A DNA stretch of 64,000 nucleotides from Cryptosporangium arvum DSM 44712 (GTDB taxonomy: Bacteria > Actinomycetota > Actinomycetes > Mycobacteriales > Cryptosporangiaceae): positions 3,286,001 to 3,350,000 of the forward strand of contig NZ_KK073874.1 of assembly GCF_000585375.1 (NCBI RefSeq). The letters run 5' to 3'. This document shows, piece after piece, positions 45,801-53,483 of this stretch (the first letter of the stretch is position 1; each line of letters opens with the position of its first letter). The notes under the pieces are model-generated. The model searched no databases and was not told where the DNA came from. It saw only the letters and a list, made by a program, of their open reading frames with translations. The position numbers and the translations under genes were made by a program.

Positions 45801-46622
45801 CTTCGCCAGGCGCTGTGGGAGTGCATCCCGCCAAGCGACCGACCGGATGACCGTCCGACGACGGACGTCGCGCAAGTCGGCGGCTCCGTACACCTGTTTC
45901 GCGCCACCGACACCGCGGAGCTTCCGCTGGTGCTGGTGGTCGACGAGAGGTCGCCGGAGGCGTGGACCGCGTTAGCCGTCGTCAACGATCTGAACGCCGA
46001 CTTGGACAGCATCACCGCGAAGCACACCTGGCGCGCGTGGTTGTACTGGTCGAACCTGATCCAGTTCCTGTCGTTGCAGGGACGGGCCGACGGGGTGCAG
46101 CTGACCGCGAGCCAGACGCTGGAGTATCCGGTGGAGCAACTGGCGATCGCCGGTGGTGTCGGCGAGCTCAGTTCGATGAAGGGCAGCGCCTTGGTGCCCT
46201 ACGTGCCGGCGCCCGCGGAACCAGTGAACGACGTGCCCGCCGGACCGACGTCGGGCTCCGCGCGCGACCCCGGCTGGGACGTCGAGATCCTGCCCTACCT
46301 CGACGAGCAGGACAGCGCCCTGGCCAGACTGGCCAGGACCCTTGCCGAACGAGGCAAGCGCGTCCCGGTGTTCGGCTACGAACTGGGTCAGAGCGGCTGG
46401 CCGGCTGACTTCGCGTGGTCCGATTCGGGTGTACGGATCGCGGTGGTGACCGCCCCGCACGATGCGGACGACGACGAAGCGCGCCGTCGTGACGCTGCCT
46501 ATGCCGAAGCGGGATGGACCGTGCGGACCGCCGCTGACTGGAACCTCCACCTGGAATCACTGCTGGCCGTGTTGCCGGATGCGGCCGAACCCACGGAAGC
46601 CGTTGAGGAGACACACGCATGA
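39852..46622 (+). CDS. Giant DEAD/DEAH helicase with DUF1998 and C-terminal nuclease-like region
   Basis: I prefer GTG 39852, which overlaps the methylase stop (GTGA), over the ATG at 39801 that lies inside it; this gives about 2256 aa. Walker A TTGTGSGKT (105-113), DEFH in VVDEFHAYDG (about 228-231) and CPVATSATLAS form the first motor lobe. A long Cys-bearing insert (CRECGRSGW, CPACGERN, CPVCAWEQ) leads to the second lobe with RVGRAGRRTG. The DUF1998 region follows, with CCPECGY, CPRCRSG, LPGGTGYLHRL and CPCAAEGRRACHRC. The last ~480 residues start with a nuclease-like segment (PDFSFHRVDG, AIQVYLDGRRFH, STGNLVFQLTWDDL) and end in a domain found again alone at 57001-58206. It resembles a DrmA plus DrmB fusion or DruE. 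Confidence 0.85.
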   Translation: MRPTLEANGLTANLLQYLSTTYALSDEGARRALEAFLGDTDAGMFRGPFLRIRTPFQPAPDNWRDGLDWPDRGFLPPGFTPYAHQAAAFHRLSSRHHPPLPTLVTTGTGSGKTEAFLLPILDHCRRERALGRAGVKAVLLYPMNALASDQADRLNHYLQQDAFSQVTAGLFIGDTPDTPYPRVMTRRSEIRNNPPDLLVTNFKMLDLLLHRADDAPLWADADLRYVVVDEFHAYDGAQGTDVAMLLRRLAARVGAATAEMPLGGICPVATSATLASPTEADTPGDAPDLLAVAGQIFGTRFTADAVISENRRSVEEFIPQHSLAAELPLPDPETLAALPDPGRNDEAMARLSEVVTGQPELTPEQLGAVLRTHVLTRALLTALADGVRDPAQILDVLWRHNAYSWGRAVTERPQQAALALARFVALLSVARDPDADPAHPRPLVHVEVHQWARSVTRLLRGILPWPEAEFRWDAADPAGATAVDGDRAAPVTTATGGQRANVFLPAVYCRECGRSGWAAFSPESDDAALRLDPVLIRRASTSRDKMRVRALIAATDAEAREGAGSGPMAVSNRAWGGTGRPAAAGLGGVLMVLDGAGGRLRPPQPSTDYHPETGEPTLTARDSAFVLVILGQTANTAATGDWCPACGERNAIRYLGTRTAALAAAALTQLFTGGELDDKQNERKTLMFSDSVQDAAHRAGFVANRSYVFSLRALLVAHLSESRDTALNDLIADVVAATTDLQTLAAVVPPDLHDRPGVDALLAGENGGTAGVWQTIGERLAFAALMEFGFRSRQGRTLELTRTAAAQVSIPNKDAAIALVRQAYLAGTELPADAPEDARYLGFLRIFLERMRWRGAVRHRWLTRYALDAGVSRYFVWGRRPAGMPAFPAFVAAPVFLLDRPRPRSEFDFATGRLSWHERWAQRSFGLTRDAAAKFWERLLPALASDGLLATRVTRDGQTRLYGLQPGAILVRGLTDDEVNVAAVRCPVCAWEQTVHPALLDQWRGQPCPSYRCARGRLEAANRPAANGSDPHRRDRDYRDDYYRRLYRGAGTYQIVTAEHTGMLTRPQRERVEKAFKAGGRFTDPNVLSCTPTLELGIDIGDLSAIVLASLPPSPAHYAQRVGRAGRRTGNAYVLTVLGHRQRDLYFLDRPVDMIAGRIIPPGCYLSAVEILRRQYLAHLLDLAAAGRLPAADGGTEPLRPLPRTAPALFGDSGYLVDLVATALAHAEELLGGFLALFPGDTIEPRAVDELRAFATAGLRSAVDRAVREWRERLAILAERLSAITATSAALNPDDPEQAQQRAELDGERRGIGALLARAGEKDAPGALVELGLLPNYALVDTRTVLEATLYAERRAESDETERSSAEVRYRTELREYDRPRRLALTELAPGNTFYVNGYRHEVTGLEIGTRDRPGWQVWRCCPECGYVRTTEAESDRTPCPRCRSGRIADDGSCLHRVVEPSRVTARDRREDARIRDDRDDRDPRFYETVTAVDIPQDTVELSWRHERRVFGIDFTRDATIRTLNLGPARFDVPARDLFAGQLTRVNPFTVCTGCGAAGADGAPVFDQDSDALLTSGPDDPRLRHHRPWCPLRQGRRDDTVQLPVLLAHQLKTEALRILLPAATVLVEERVHSFRAALRLGVDRHFGGDPDHLDTAIATMPDQNSGERRSYLVLYDTLPGGTGYLHRLTDPVAFKATLAAARAVLAACPCAAEGRRACHRCLHRYTPDNLQQHASRRTALELIDGLLTGPDGSDGWDISDVGGTDDIGLDQQVESDLEARFLALLRTWSTVTTDTVLEENSATSGHLRFTGGADVVHWRLTAQQPLDNTRPDFSFHRVDGPPCAIQVYLDGRRFHASTDNNRLARDAVRRTRLRSTGNLVFQLTWDDLDLFEERADRAQPVWPPYLTGAQDAAKAAYAAYEGDRSDFADTVLTNPVETLLAFLRDPDLTRWTRRARALVAGAAAMPGTVHVGTAGGSQEVSGLLRQALWECIPPSDRPDDRPTTDVAQVGGSVHLFRATDTAELPLVLVVDERSPEAWTALAVVNDLNADLDSITAKHTWRAWLYWSNLIQFLSLQGRADGVQLTASQTLEYPVEQLAIAGGVGELSSMKGSALVPYVPAPAEPVNDVPAGPTSGSARDPGWDVEILPYLDEQDSALARLARTLAERGKRVPVFGYELGQSGWPADFAWSDSGVRIAVVTAPHDADDDEARRRDAAYAEAGWTVRTAADWNLHLESLLAVLPDAAEPTEAVEETHA

Positions 46623-48814
46623 GCGCCCGGTTGAGCCTGTACCAGAAGGCCGAAGAGGAGCTCTACAAGCTCGACTCGTCGGTCAAGGCGAAGTTCTACA
46701 ACTTCTCCCACCAGTTTCGCCAGGATCCGTGGAAGGGATTGAGTCTCAAGGCGCTCAAGGGCGCGCCCAACATCTATTCGGCGCGAATCGGCGCTGACTA
46801 CCGGGCGCTGCTGACCCGAACCGGGATCGATGACAACGGGACGGAAAGCTGGCTGCTCATCGCTGTCCGGCACCGTAGCGCCGTCTATGAACAGCTGTCG
46901 GTGACGGTCAACCGGATCAGCGGTGAGATCGAGTTCGTCGACCTCTCGGTTGTCGGACAGAGCGCGCTGAACCGGGCAGGCATCATGCTGACGCCGGCCA
47001 CGATCGACGACGACGAGGCGTCGGCACCCACGGAGGTACGCCCCCCCGAGGTGGTGGAGCCGGCTGCGGCCCTGCTGGCGGATTGTGACTTCAAGACACT
47101 GCACGACCTCGGCGTGGCCGATTCGCTGATCTCGCTGGCACTGTCGGTCACGAGCAGCGACGAACTCGATGATCTGGTCAAGGACGCGCCTCTGCTCTCG
47201 AAAGACGTCCTGTACGGACTCGCGGCAGGCATGTCGGTCGATGAGGTCAGGGCGGAGATCACCGGCAAGGTCGCGGCGGAAGGTCCCATCGACCCGGACG
47301 ACTTCACCGCTGCACTGGCCCGCACCACCGTCACCTCCGTCGACGACAACGTGCGGAACGTCCTGGAGGAAGGCGACTTCCGCGCGTGGAAGGTCTTCCT
47401 TCATCCCACCCAGCGAGCGCTCGTCGACCGCAAGTACTCCGGGCCGGCACGGGTCAGCGGCGGGCCCGGGACGGGCAAGACCATCGTCGCGCTACACCGG
47501 GTCCGCCATCTCGCCGAGCAATTGCCGGACGGAAGCGACCGGCCGATCCTGCTGACCACGTTCACCAAGAACCTCGCCGCCGACCTGCGAGCCCGGTTGG
47601 CGTCGCTGCTCGACCCCGATGCCCTGGCACGCGTCGACGTGCTCCACATCGACCAGCTCGCGGCCCGGGTGGTGGGAGAGAACGCTGCCCCCGGTCAGGG
47701 CAAGAATCGGGTCGCCGATAGTTTGGTCGTCGACCGGATGCGGGCCCTCCTGGAGGCGTCGGGCGAGCAGCGCTGGGAAGCGGAGTTCCTGGTCGAAGAG
47801 TGGGAGCAGGTCGTCCTCGGCCAGTCGCTCGCCACCCGGTCGGACTACTTTCGGGCTCGGCGTGCCGGGCGGGGACGTCCCCTCAACCGGGCCGAGCGCG
47901 GCGACGTCTGGAAGCTGATCGAGCAGCTCACCGCAACGCTGGACACCGAAGGCGTGGAAACCTGGGGGCAAGCAGCCGATCGGGCGGCCCGGTTCGAGAT
48001 CGAACGAGCCGCAGCCGGCAAGTACCGGTACGACCATGTCGTTGTGGATGAAGCGCAGGATCTGCGCCCCGCGCACTGGAAAATGCTGCGCGCGATGGTC
48101 CCGGCTGGTCCCGACGACCTGTTCCTCACGGGCGACACCCACCAGCGGATCTATGACAATCAGGTCGCGCTGGGCACGGTCGGTGTCCAGATCCGTGGGC
48201 GATCGTCCCGCCTGACGCTCAGTTACCGGACCACCAGGGAGATCCTCACGACGGCGCTGGAGATCATGTCCGGTGAGACGGTCGACGACTTGGACGACGG
48301 AACCGACACCCTGGAGGGATACCGGTCAGTGCTCCACGGCCCCGCGCCAGACCTGCGGGGCTACGCCAGCTGGAACGACGAGCTGCACGGTCTGGTCGAG
48401 ACCGTCCGGTGGTGGCACACGGAGTTCGAGGCTTCGGGTCGTGATCCGCGAGGGCTGGTGGCAGTCTGTGTCCCCGATCATCGGCGGGTGGGTGCGGTAA
48501 TCACCACGCTGACCGGTGATGGTGGGTTCACGTGCGCGGAGCTCACCAAGGACGGCCCGCGTGGTGACGGGGACATCCACGTGGGAACGATGCACCGGTT
48601 CAAGGGGCTGGAGTACCAGCGGCTGGCGATCGTGGGGGTTTCGGACGGGGTCGTGCCACGGGCCGCGATTATTCGGCTACAGGATGAGGATCCGGCGCGG
48701 TATCTGAGGGAGCGGCGGCGTGACCGTGCGCTGTTGTTCATGGCGGCGACGCGGGCGCGCGACGCGTTGGCGGTGAGCTGGCACGACAAGCCGAGCCAGT
48801 TCCTCCCGCACTGA
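46619..48814 (+). CDS. RelE/ParE-like domain fused to UvrD/Rep-type helicase
   Basis: 731 aa, ATGA-coupled to the giant helicase. Residues ~1-110 have the RelE/ParE toxin fold pattern: LYQKAEEELYKLDSSVKAKF, LSLKALKGAPNIYSARI and GADYRALLTRT, ending in an AVRHRSAVYEQLS strand. A ~150-residue linker follows. The SF1A helicase has Walker A GGPGTGKT (about 280), VDEAQD (about 475), TGDTHQRIYDN, LSYRTTREI and the C-terminal GTMHRFKGLEYQRLAI and AATRARDAL. Fusions of a RelE-like domain to UvrD helicases occur in other actinobacteria. Here the domain probably serves in RNA or ribosome binding, or as a regulated nuclease. It is the last gene of the operon, ending at a terminator hairpin. Confidence 0.85.
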   Translation: MSARLSLYQKAEEELYKLDSSVKAKFYNFSHQFRQDPWKGLSLKALKGAPNIYSARIGADYRALLTRTGIDDNGTESWLLIAVRHRSAVYEQLSVTVNRISGEIEFVDLSVVGQSALNRAGIMLTPATIDDDEASAPTEVRPPEVVEPAAALLADCDFKTLHDLGVADSLISLALSVTSSDELDDLVKDAPLLSKDVLYGLAAGMSVDEVRAEITGKVAAEGPIDPDDFTAALARTTVTSVDDNVRNVLEEGDFRAWKVFLHPTQRALVDRKYSGPARVSGGPGTGKTIVALHRVRHLAEQLPDGSDRPILLTTFTKNLAADLRARLASLLDPDALARVDVLHIDQLAARVVGENAAPGQGKNRVADSLVVDRMRALLEASGEQRWEAEFLVEEWEQVVLGQSLATRSDYFRARRAGRGRPLNRAERGDVWKLIEQLTATLDTEGVETWGQAADRAARFEIERAAAGKYRYDHVVVDEAQDLRPAHWKMLRAMVPAGPDDLFLTGDTHQRIYDNQVALGTVGVQIRGRSSRLTLSYRTTREILTTALEIMSGETVDDLDDGTDTLEGYRSVLHGPAPDLRGYASWNDELHGLVETVRWWHTEFEASGRDPRGLVAVCVPDHRRVGAVITTLTGDGGFTCAELTKDGPRGDGDIHVGTMHRFKGLEYQRLAIVGVSDGVVPRAAIIRLQDEDPARYLRERRRDRALLFMAATRARDALAVSWHDKPSQFLPH

Positions 48815-48822
48815 GTGGTGGT

Positions 48823-48854
48823 CGGCGGGCCGGCATGGGGTTGCTGGCCCGCCG
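48823..48854. terminator. Bidirectional terminator hairpin
   Basis: GGCGGGCCGG (48824-48833) pairs with CTGGCCCGCC (48844-48853) with one G-T wobble, extended by a C-G pair outside, around a 10-base loop. It occupies the 46-base gap between the + operon ending at 48814 and the - strand helicase ending at 48861, so it can stop transcription from both sides. Confidence 0.7.
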
Positions 48855-48860
48855 CCTCTC

Positions 48861-51800
48861 TCAGCCGACCGTGACCAGCGGTTCGAGCACGGATAGCGCG
48901 CCCCGACGGGAGAGTTCGTCGTGGTAGCGCCGGTTGCGGTATGACCGGAGGCAGGCGTAGCACGAGGTCTCCGCGCCGCACTCGCACTCGGCGACCCGGT
49001 TGCGCGCGATGCGAAGGACCTGGCCGATGTGCTCGCCGATGCGCAGGACGTTGCCGGCGCCTCCGGGCACGGTGTCGAACAGCCCGATGTCGGGACGCCC
49101 GTCACTGCGCGGATCGAGAGAGCCGTCGACGTCGTCTCGTGCGATCCGCAGTAGCTCGGAGGCGCCCTCCAGGATCGCGTACAGCGCAGACCTCCATGCG
49201 GAGACCGGAAGCTGACCGGAGCCCGGCAGGTCGAGGGTGAGCAGGTCTGTCTGGAACCGGTGCGCGAGGGAGCGGAGCTCCAGCGTCCCGTCGCACTGGT
49301 CGGATCGACGGAGGTCGGGATGGGAACGCGGCAGTTTGCCGATGCCCTGCGGGGTGCCCCAGCCGCATCGACGACAGAGTAGCCAGCCGGCGCCCCGGAC
49401 GCCGTCGGCCACCACGACCAGCGTCCCTCGCGGGCCGGAGAACACTGTGGCCTTGTCTCCCGACGGGAGGTCGACGATACGTTCCGTGCTCTCAGGCGAT
49501 TGATCGACGATGTACGTGGCGCCGTGCCAGCTCCGCCGTGGTGGGCTGTCGGACGTCGAGGTGGTCGCTCGGTCCGCGATGAACCCGAACTCGGGCACCA
49601 GGTACTGGCGGGGCTTGCCCCGTCGATGCGTACCGCACAGATCGCAGACCGGGTCCAGCGGGGCCAGCGACTCGCGGTACGCCCCGCACACGGTGCACTC
49701 GTCGTAGTACTTGGACGGAAGTTCCCTGCCGGGAAGACGGTAGATTCCGGCCGACCGCAGCAGTTTGCCGCCGGCGACGATCTCCGCGCCGGGCGCGTAT
49801 TCGTAGATCGCGCTGCTCAGGTCGCGGCTGAGCTCCAACTGGCTGCGCAGCTTCTGGTCTTGTAAGTACTGCGTCCGTAGCTCGACGCTGTCGACCGGGA
49901 AACCGTACTTCGGCAGAACGTTGCGGGTGGCGAGCATGCCGAGCAGGTTCCGGCCGGCCAGTGTCTTCACCACCTCCTGGCAGCGCCTGGCCAGGGTGTA
50001 GTTCCGCTCGGCGCCGGCCACACGCTCGAGATCGGTGAAGAATTCGACGTCGGTGGCCACCTCGACTCGCACGGCGTCCAGCAGGTCGAGGAGCCGTTCG
50101 ATCCATTCGCCGGTGCCGACGCCGATTTCTCGTGCGACGTCGGCCGGCAGAATCCGGCCCAGGGCGTCCACGACCGGCTGGGGCGGGGGGGCGAGGTACC
50201 GGGCCACCAGATCGATAGCGCGTTTCCCGTCCGGTCCGGCGAGCACGAAGTCACCGATAGTCGACCACTCCAGCCCGTGCTGCTCCTTCGCCCAGCGGAA
50301 GAACGCCGCGAGGACCACCGAATGAGCGTGGCGACGATCGATCCGTTCGTTGGCCAGCGGGATGTACGGGGCGCGCACCTGGCCGGCGATCATCTGCTCC
50401 GGCCGGGCGAACTGTGAAAGATCGTGCGACTGGCGCTGCGCGTAGGTGACTACCAACGCGGCCGAGCTGGTCCGCCGACCGGCACGCCCGGCCCGCTGAA
50501 CGTAGTTGGCCGTGGTCGGGGGCATGTTTCGAAGCATGACCGCTTGGAGATCACCGACGTCGACGCCGAGTTCGAAGGTCGTCGAGCATGACAGGACGTT
50601 CACCTCGCCCTGGATGAATTTGTGCTGGATCTCGGCGGCGACCGTGGAACGCCACTGCGCGGTGTGCTCCATCGCGTGGAGTGGTACGGGGTCCATCGAG
50701 CGGTAGAGAGTCCGATAGTGGTCATCGTCCTCATCGTCGGGTGACCACGCCTGGAGCGCGCCGCTGCACCCGAGCGCGGGACACACTTGCCGAACAGACG
50801 TTGGGGCAAGGCGGGCGCAACGGTCACAGCGGAACAACTCGGCCGCCGCCGAGATACGCAGCGCCGAGTGATCGACTTGGTGGACGACTCCGAGAGAGCG
50901 ATCGGACATGGAACTCAGGGCACCGTCGCGCTGCGCCGCGAGCCACCGGAAGATCCCTGCGAGCAATTCGGCGGGGTCGGAGTCGGCGCCGGTGGCGGCC
51001 GCGATCTTGGTGAGGTAGTCGATACGGCGGTTGGTACTGCTAGCCGGTGACCAGGCCAGCACCTTGCGCTTCGCGTCTGGTCCCTTGCTGCGGACGTAGA
51101 TCGGGCCAAGCCTCGGAGCGAAGATCTCGTCTCGCGGATCGACGTTCTCCGGCATCGTCAGCACACCCTGGCGTACCAGCCCGCGCAGCAGCTCCGCCAC
51201 GACGTCCCGGGCTTCGGAGTCGGTCAGCCCCAATCCGGTCATGAGCGGCGCCGGCAGCGCGCCGCGACCCAGATCCAGGGCGAGCCGCATCATCCCGGTG
51301 CCTTCCAGCGACTGCCGGTCGTCGGTCGACACGAGCTCGGCCATCAACCATCGCAGCGCCTCCCGCGCCTTGCCCTGGCCAGTCATCCTCCGGGAGAAGA
51401 ACCCGAAGCGGTCGGCTTCCTTGGCGAGGTGAAATGCCAGGTCGTCCACGCTGACCGGTTCGTCGTCGAACGACCGGGCGCGCCGGAGGCCGAGAACGAT
51501 CAGGCGCCTCCACTGCAGCCGCTGGTAGGTGCGGTCGAGGTACGGGGCGAAGAATGCCGCCGCTTGCCTGCTGTCGTTGAACAACAGCAGCTTGCGGCCC
51601 TCCCCCGGGTAGTCGGCGTCGTCTCCCTCGGCGGGCGGAAGGCTCTGGTAGACCGCCGTCGTCAGGACGGCGGTGGCGGCGTCGGAGCCGGTCTCGAACA
51701 GACGGATGCTGTGCTCCCCGCGCGCACCGCACGTGACGCACCCACCAAGAGTGCCTGACCTCCTGGTGGCGAGCCGACGTGTCGCGGTGACGACGCCGGA

Positions 51801-53483
51801 ACACCCGCTCCGACCGCAGCGGGTTCGAGGAGCGGAGTGCAGGGCGCCGCAGCGCAGGCACAGTCCGGACTCCTCGTCGGACAGTGCGGTACCTGAGCCG
51901 TCGTCGAGCGTCGCGTCGTCCTCGTCCTCTCCGGATCGCCCGGCGGCGAGGGCGAGCCAGACCGTGTTCGGATCGGTCGCCCGTCGAGGCCTGAGCCGCC
52001 CGTCGTCCTCCGTTCCGGCGAGATACACCTCCCCGCAGCGCCGGCACGAACCGAACTCGAACATCGCGTTCTCGCACTGGTCGCACACCGTGTGGCGGGC
52101 CAGCGAGACGTGGGGTGCCTCGGTGCCGAGACACAGGAACGCTCCCTCGGTGGCACGGGCAAAAAGGTGGTAACGGGCGGAGAGCACAGCCGATCCGTCC
52201 GGATGACGCATCGCCGCGGCGAGCCGCACCATGGCGTCCAAAACGTGTGAGGCATCGGCGACGTCAGCGAGGAGCTCCGCGAGGACGCTTCCGACGTCCT
52301 GTGGCCCACGGGCCAGGAGCTGCTGGAGCGACGCGAAGCGTTTCTCGTGCGCGAGCGCCGTCGCGGCATCCGGGGCGGCGAAGCCGGCCGACGCCGCGTA
52401 CGCCACCAGCCGTGCGTCGGCGTCCGACGCGTCGAGCAGCTCCGCATAGGCGGCTGTCGGAAGCGGACCCCAGAACGAGCCCGCCGGCGCAGGCAGACGG
52501 GACGGCCGGATCAGGTCCTGCGCCGACTCGACACCGGGCACCCAATGAAACGGCGTACCGAACAGATCCGTAGCGAACCGGACGGCGGCTGCTGCGTCGT
52601 CGCCGACCGTGGCGGACGTGGCGATGTACTGCAGTTCTCGCTCCGGAGCGACCCGGTCGCGCAGCCGCCGTAGCAACATCGCCAGCTCCGCGCCACGGGC
52701 ACCGTCGTAGACGTGAGCCTCGTCGACCACGACGAATCGCCACGTATCAGCGAAGGGGCCGGCGAACAGCTCGACGTCGGCCGGCCGGAGCAACAGGTAC
52801 TCCAGCATCGCGTAGTTCGTGAGGAGGAGGTGCGGCGGACTCGCCCGCATCTCCTCCCGGCTCAGGAGTTCGTTGGGGAGCGGCTCCGCACCCGGGAAGC
52901 GGGCAAGGAACTCTTCCTGCGCGTCGGCCCGGCGCTGCCGCGTCTCGCCGATGTACCGGCCGAAAGTCACCTCCGGCGCGCCGGACAGCAGAGCGCGCAG
53001 GCGTTTCATCTGGTCGTTGGCGAGCGCGTTCATCGGGTACAGAAGGATTGCCCGTACTCCGGGCGTCAGTGGGCCCCTGGCTGCCTCGGAGGCGAGGGCG
53101 TTCAGGATCGGCAGGAGGAACGACTCGGTCTTTCCGGAACCGGTTCCGGTCGCGACCACGAGGTTGCGGCCCCAGGCCGCTTTGCGGACGGCCTGCTCCT
53201 GGTGGGCGTAGAGCGGCCTGTCCGGAGGCAGATGGGGGCCGGTGAAGGCACGAATTCCGGGCGCCAGCACGCCAGACGCGACCAGCTCGTCTATCGATGC
53301 GGCCTGCACGTAGGGCGGAGTGGCCTCCAGGAACGGGCCCTTGAGGAGATGCCCGCCGGCGATCTGCTGAGCGAGTGCCGACCGGATCGCGGGATCCCGT
53401 ACCGGCTGCATGGAGGACAGATAGCGCCGGTAGGCGGCGCCCACGTGGTGGGCGGTCTCCAGCGGGTCGATCGTGGCGGTCAC
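48861..53483 (-). CDS. MrfA-like DEAD/DEAH helicase with DUF1998 domain
   Basis: 1540 aa from a GTG at 53483 that overlaps the upstream stop (GTGA). Walker A is ATGTGSGKT (111-119), DEAH in VVVDEAHVYDGARG (254-257) and IATSATVGDD follow; a zinc-ribbon insert includes CDQCENAMFEFGSCRRCGE and CLRCGALHSAPRTRCGRSGC. The second lobe has RAGRAGRRTS. The C-terminus is a DUF1998/MrfA zinc-binding region: CTVCGAYRES...CDLCGTH, CRRCGWG, and VPGGAGNVLRIGEH...CECGAETSCYACLRSYRNRRYHD. MrfA is a bacterial DNA-repair helicase; DUF1998 helicases also drive DISARM (DrmA/B), Druantia (DruE) and Dpd. Pairing with a ~1150-aa unknown protein favours a defence role, most like a type III Druantia arrangement, but this is not proven. 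Confidence 0.85.
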   Translation of the reverse strand: MTATIDPLETAHHVGAAYRRYLSSMQPVRDPAIRSALAQQIAGGHLLKGPFLEATPPYVQAASIDELVASGVLAPGIRAFTGPHLPPDRPLYAHQEQAVRKAAWGRNLVVATGTGSGKTESFLLPILNALASEAARGPLTPGVRAILLYPMNALANDQMKRLRALLSGAPEVTFGRYIGETRQRRADAQEEFLARFPGAEPLPNELLSREEMRASPPHLLLTNYAMLEYLLLRPADVELFAGPFADTWRFVVVDEAHVYDGARGAELAMLLRRLRDRVAPERELQYIATSATVGDDAAAAVRFATDLFGTPFHWVPGVESAQDLIRPSRLPAPAGSFWGPLPTAAYAELLDASDADARLVAYAASAGFAAPDAATALAHEKRFASLQQLLARGPQDVGSVLAELLADVADASHVLDAMVRLAAAMRHPDGSAVLSARYHLFARATEGAFLCLGTEAPHVSLARHTVCDQCENAMFEFGSCRRCGEVYLAGTEDDGRLRPRRATDPNTVWLALAAGRSGEDEDDATLDDGSGTALSDEESGLCLRCGALHSAPRTRCGRSGCSGVVTATRRLATRRSGTLGGCVTCGARGEHSIRLFETGSDAATAVLTTAVYQSLPPAEGDDADYPGEGRKLLLFNDSRQAAAFFAPYLDRTYQRLQWRRLIVLGLRRARSFDDEPVSVDDLAFHLAKEADRFGFFSRRMTGQGKAREALRWLMAELVSTDDRQSLEGTGMMRLALDLGRGALPAPLMTGLGLTDSEARDVVAELLRGLVRQGVLTMPENVDPRDEIFAPRLGPIYVRSKGPDAKRKVLAWSPASSTNRRIDYLTKIAAATGADSDPAELLAGIFRWLAAQRDGALSSMSDRSLGVVHQVDHSALRISAAAELFRCDRCARLAPTSVRQVCPALGCSGALQAWSPDDEDDDHYRTLYRSMDPVPLHAMEHTAQWRSTVAAEIQHKFIQGEVNVLSCSTTFELGVDVGDLQAVMLRNMPPTTANYVQRAGRAGRRTSSAALVVTYAQRQSHDLSQFARPEQMIAGQVRAPYIPLANERIDRRHAHSVVLAAFFRWAKEQHGLEWSTIGDFVLAGPDGKRAIDLVARYLAPPPQPVVDALGRILPADVAREIGVGTGEWIERLLDLLDAVRVEVATDVEFFTDLERVAGAERNYTLARRCQEVVKTLAGRNLLGMLATRNVLPKYGFPVDSVELRTQYLQDQKLRSQLELSRDLSSAIYEYAPGAEIVAGGKLLRSAGIYRLPGRELPSKYYDECTVCGAYRESLAPLDPVCDLCGTHRRGKPRQYLVPEFGFIADRATTSTSDSPPRRSWHGATYIVDQSPESTERIVDLPSGDKATVFSGPRGTLVVVADGVRGAGWLLCRRCGWGTPQGIGKLPRSHPDLRRSDQCDGTLELRSLAHRFQTDLLTLDLPGSGQLPVSAWRSALYAILEGASELLRIARDDVDGSLDPRSDGRPDIGLFDTVPGGAGNVLRIGEHIGQVLRIARNRVAECECGAETSCYACLRSYRNRRYHDELSRRGALSVLEPLVTVG

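Noticed and set aside
31586-46622. Canonical class 1 DISARM
   Set aside because: SNF2 plus adenine methylase plus helicase fit, but the helicase and DUF1998 parts are on one giant chain and no phospholipase-D (DrmC) gene is present.
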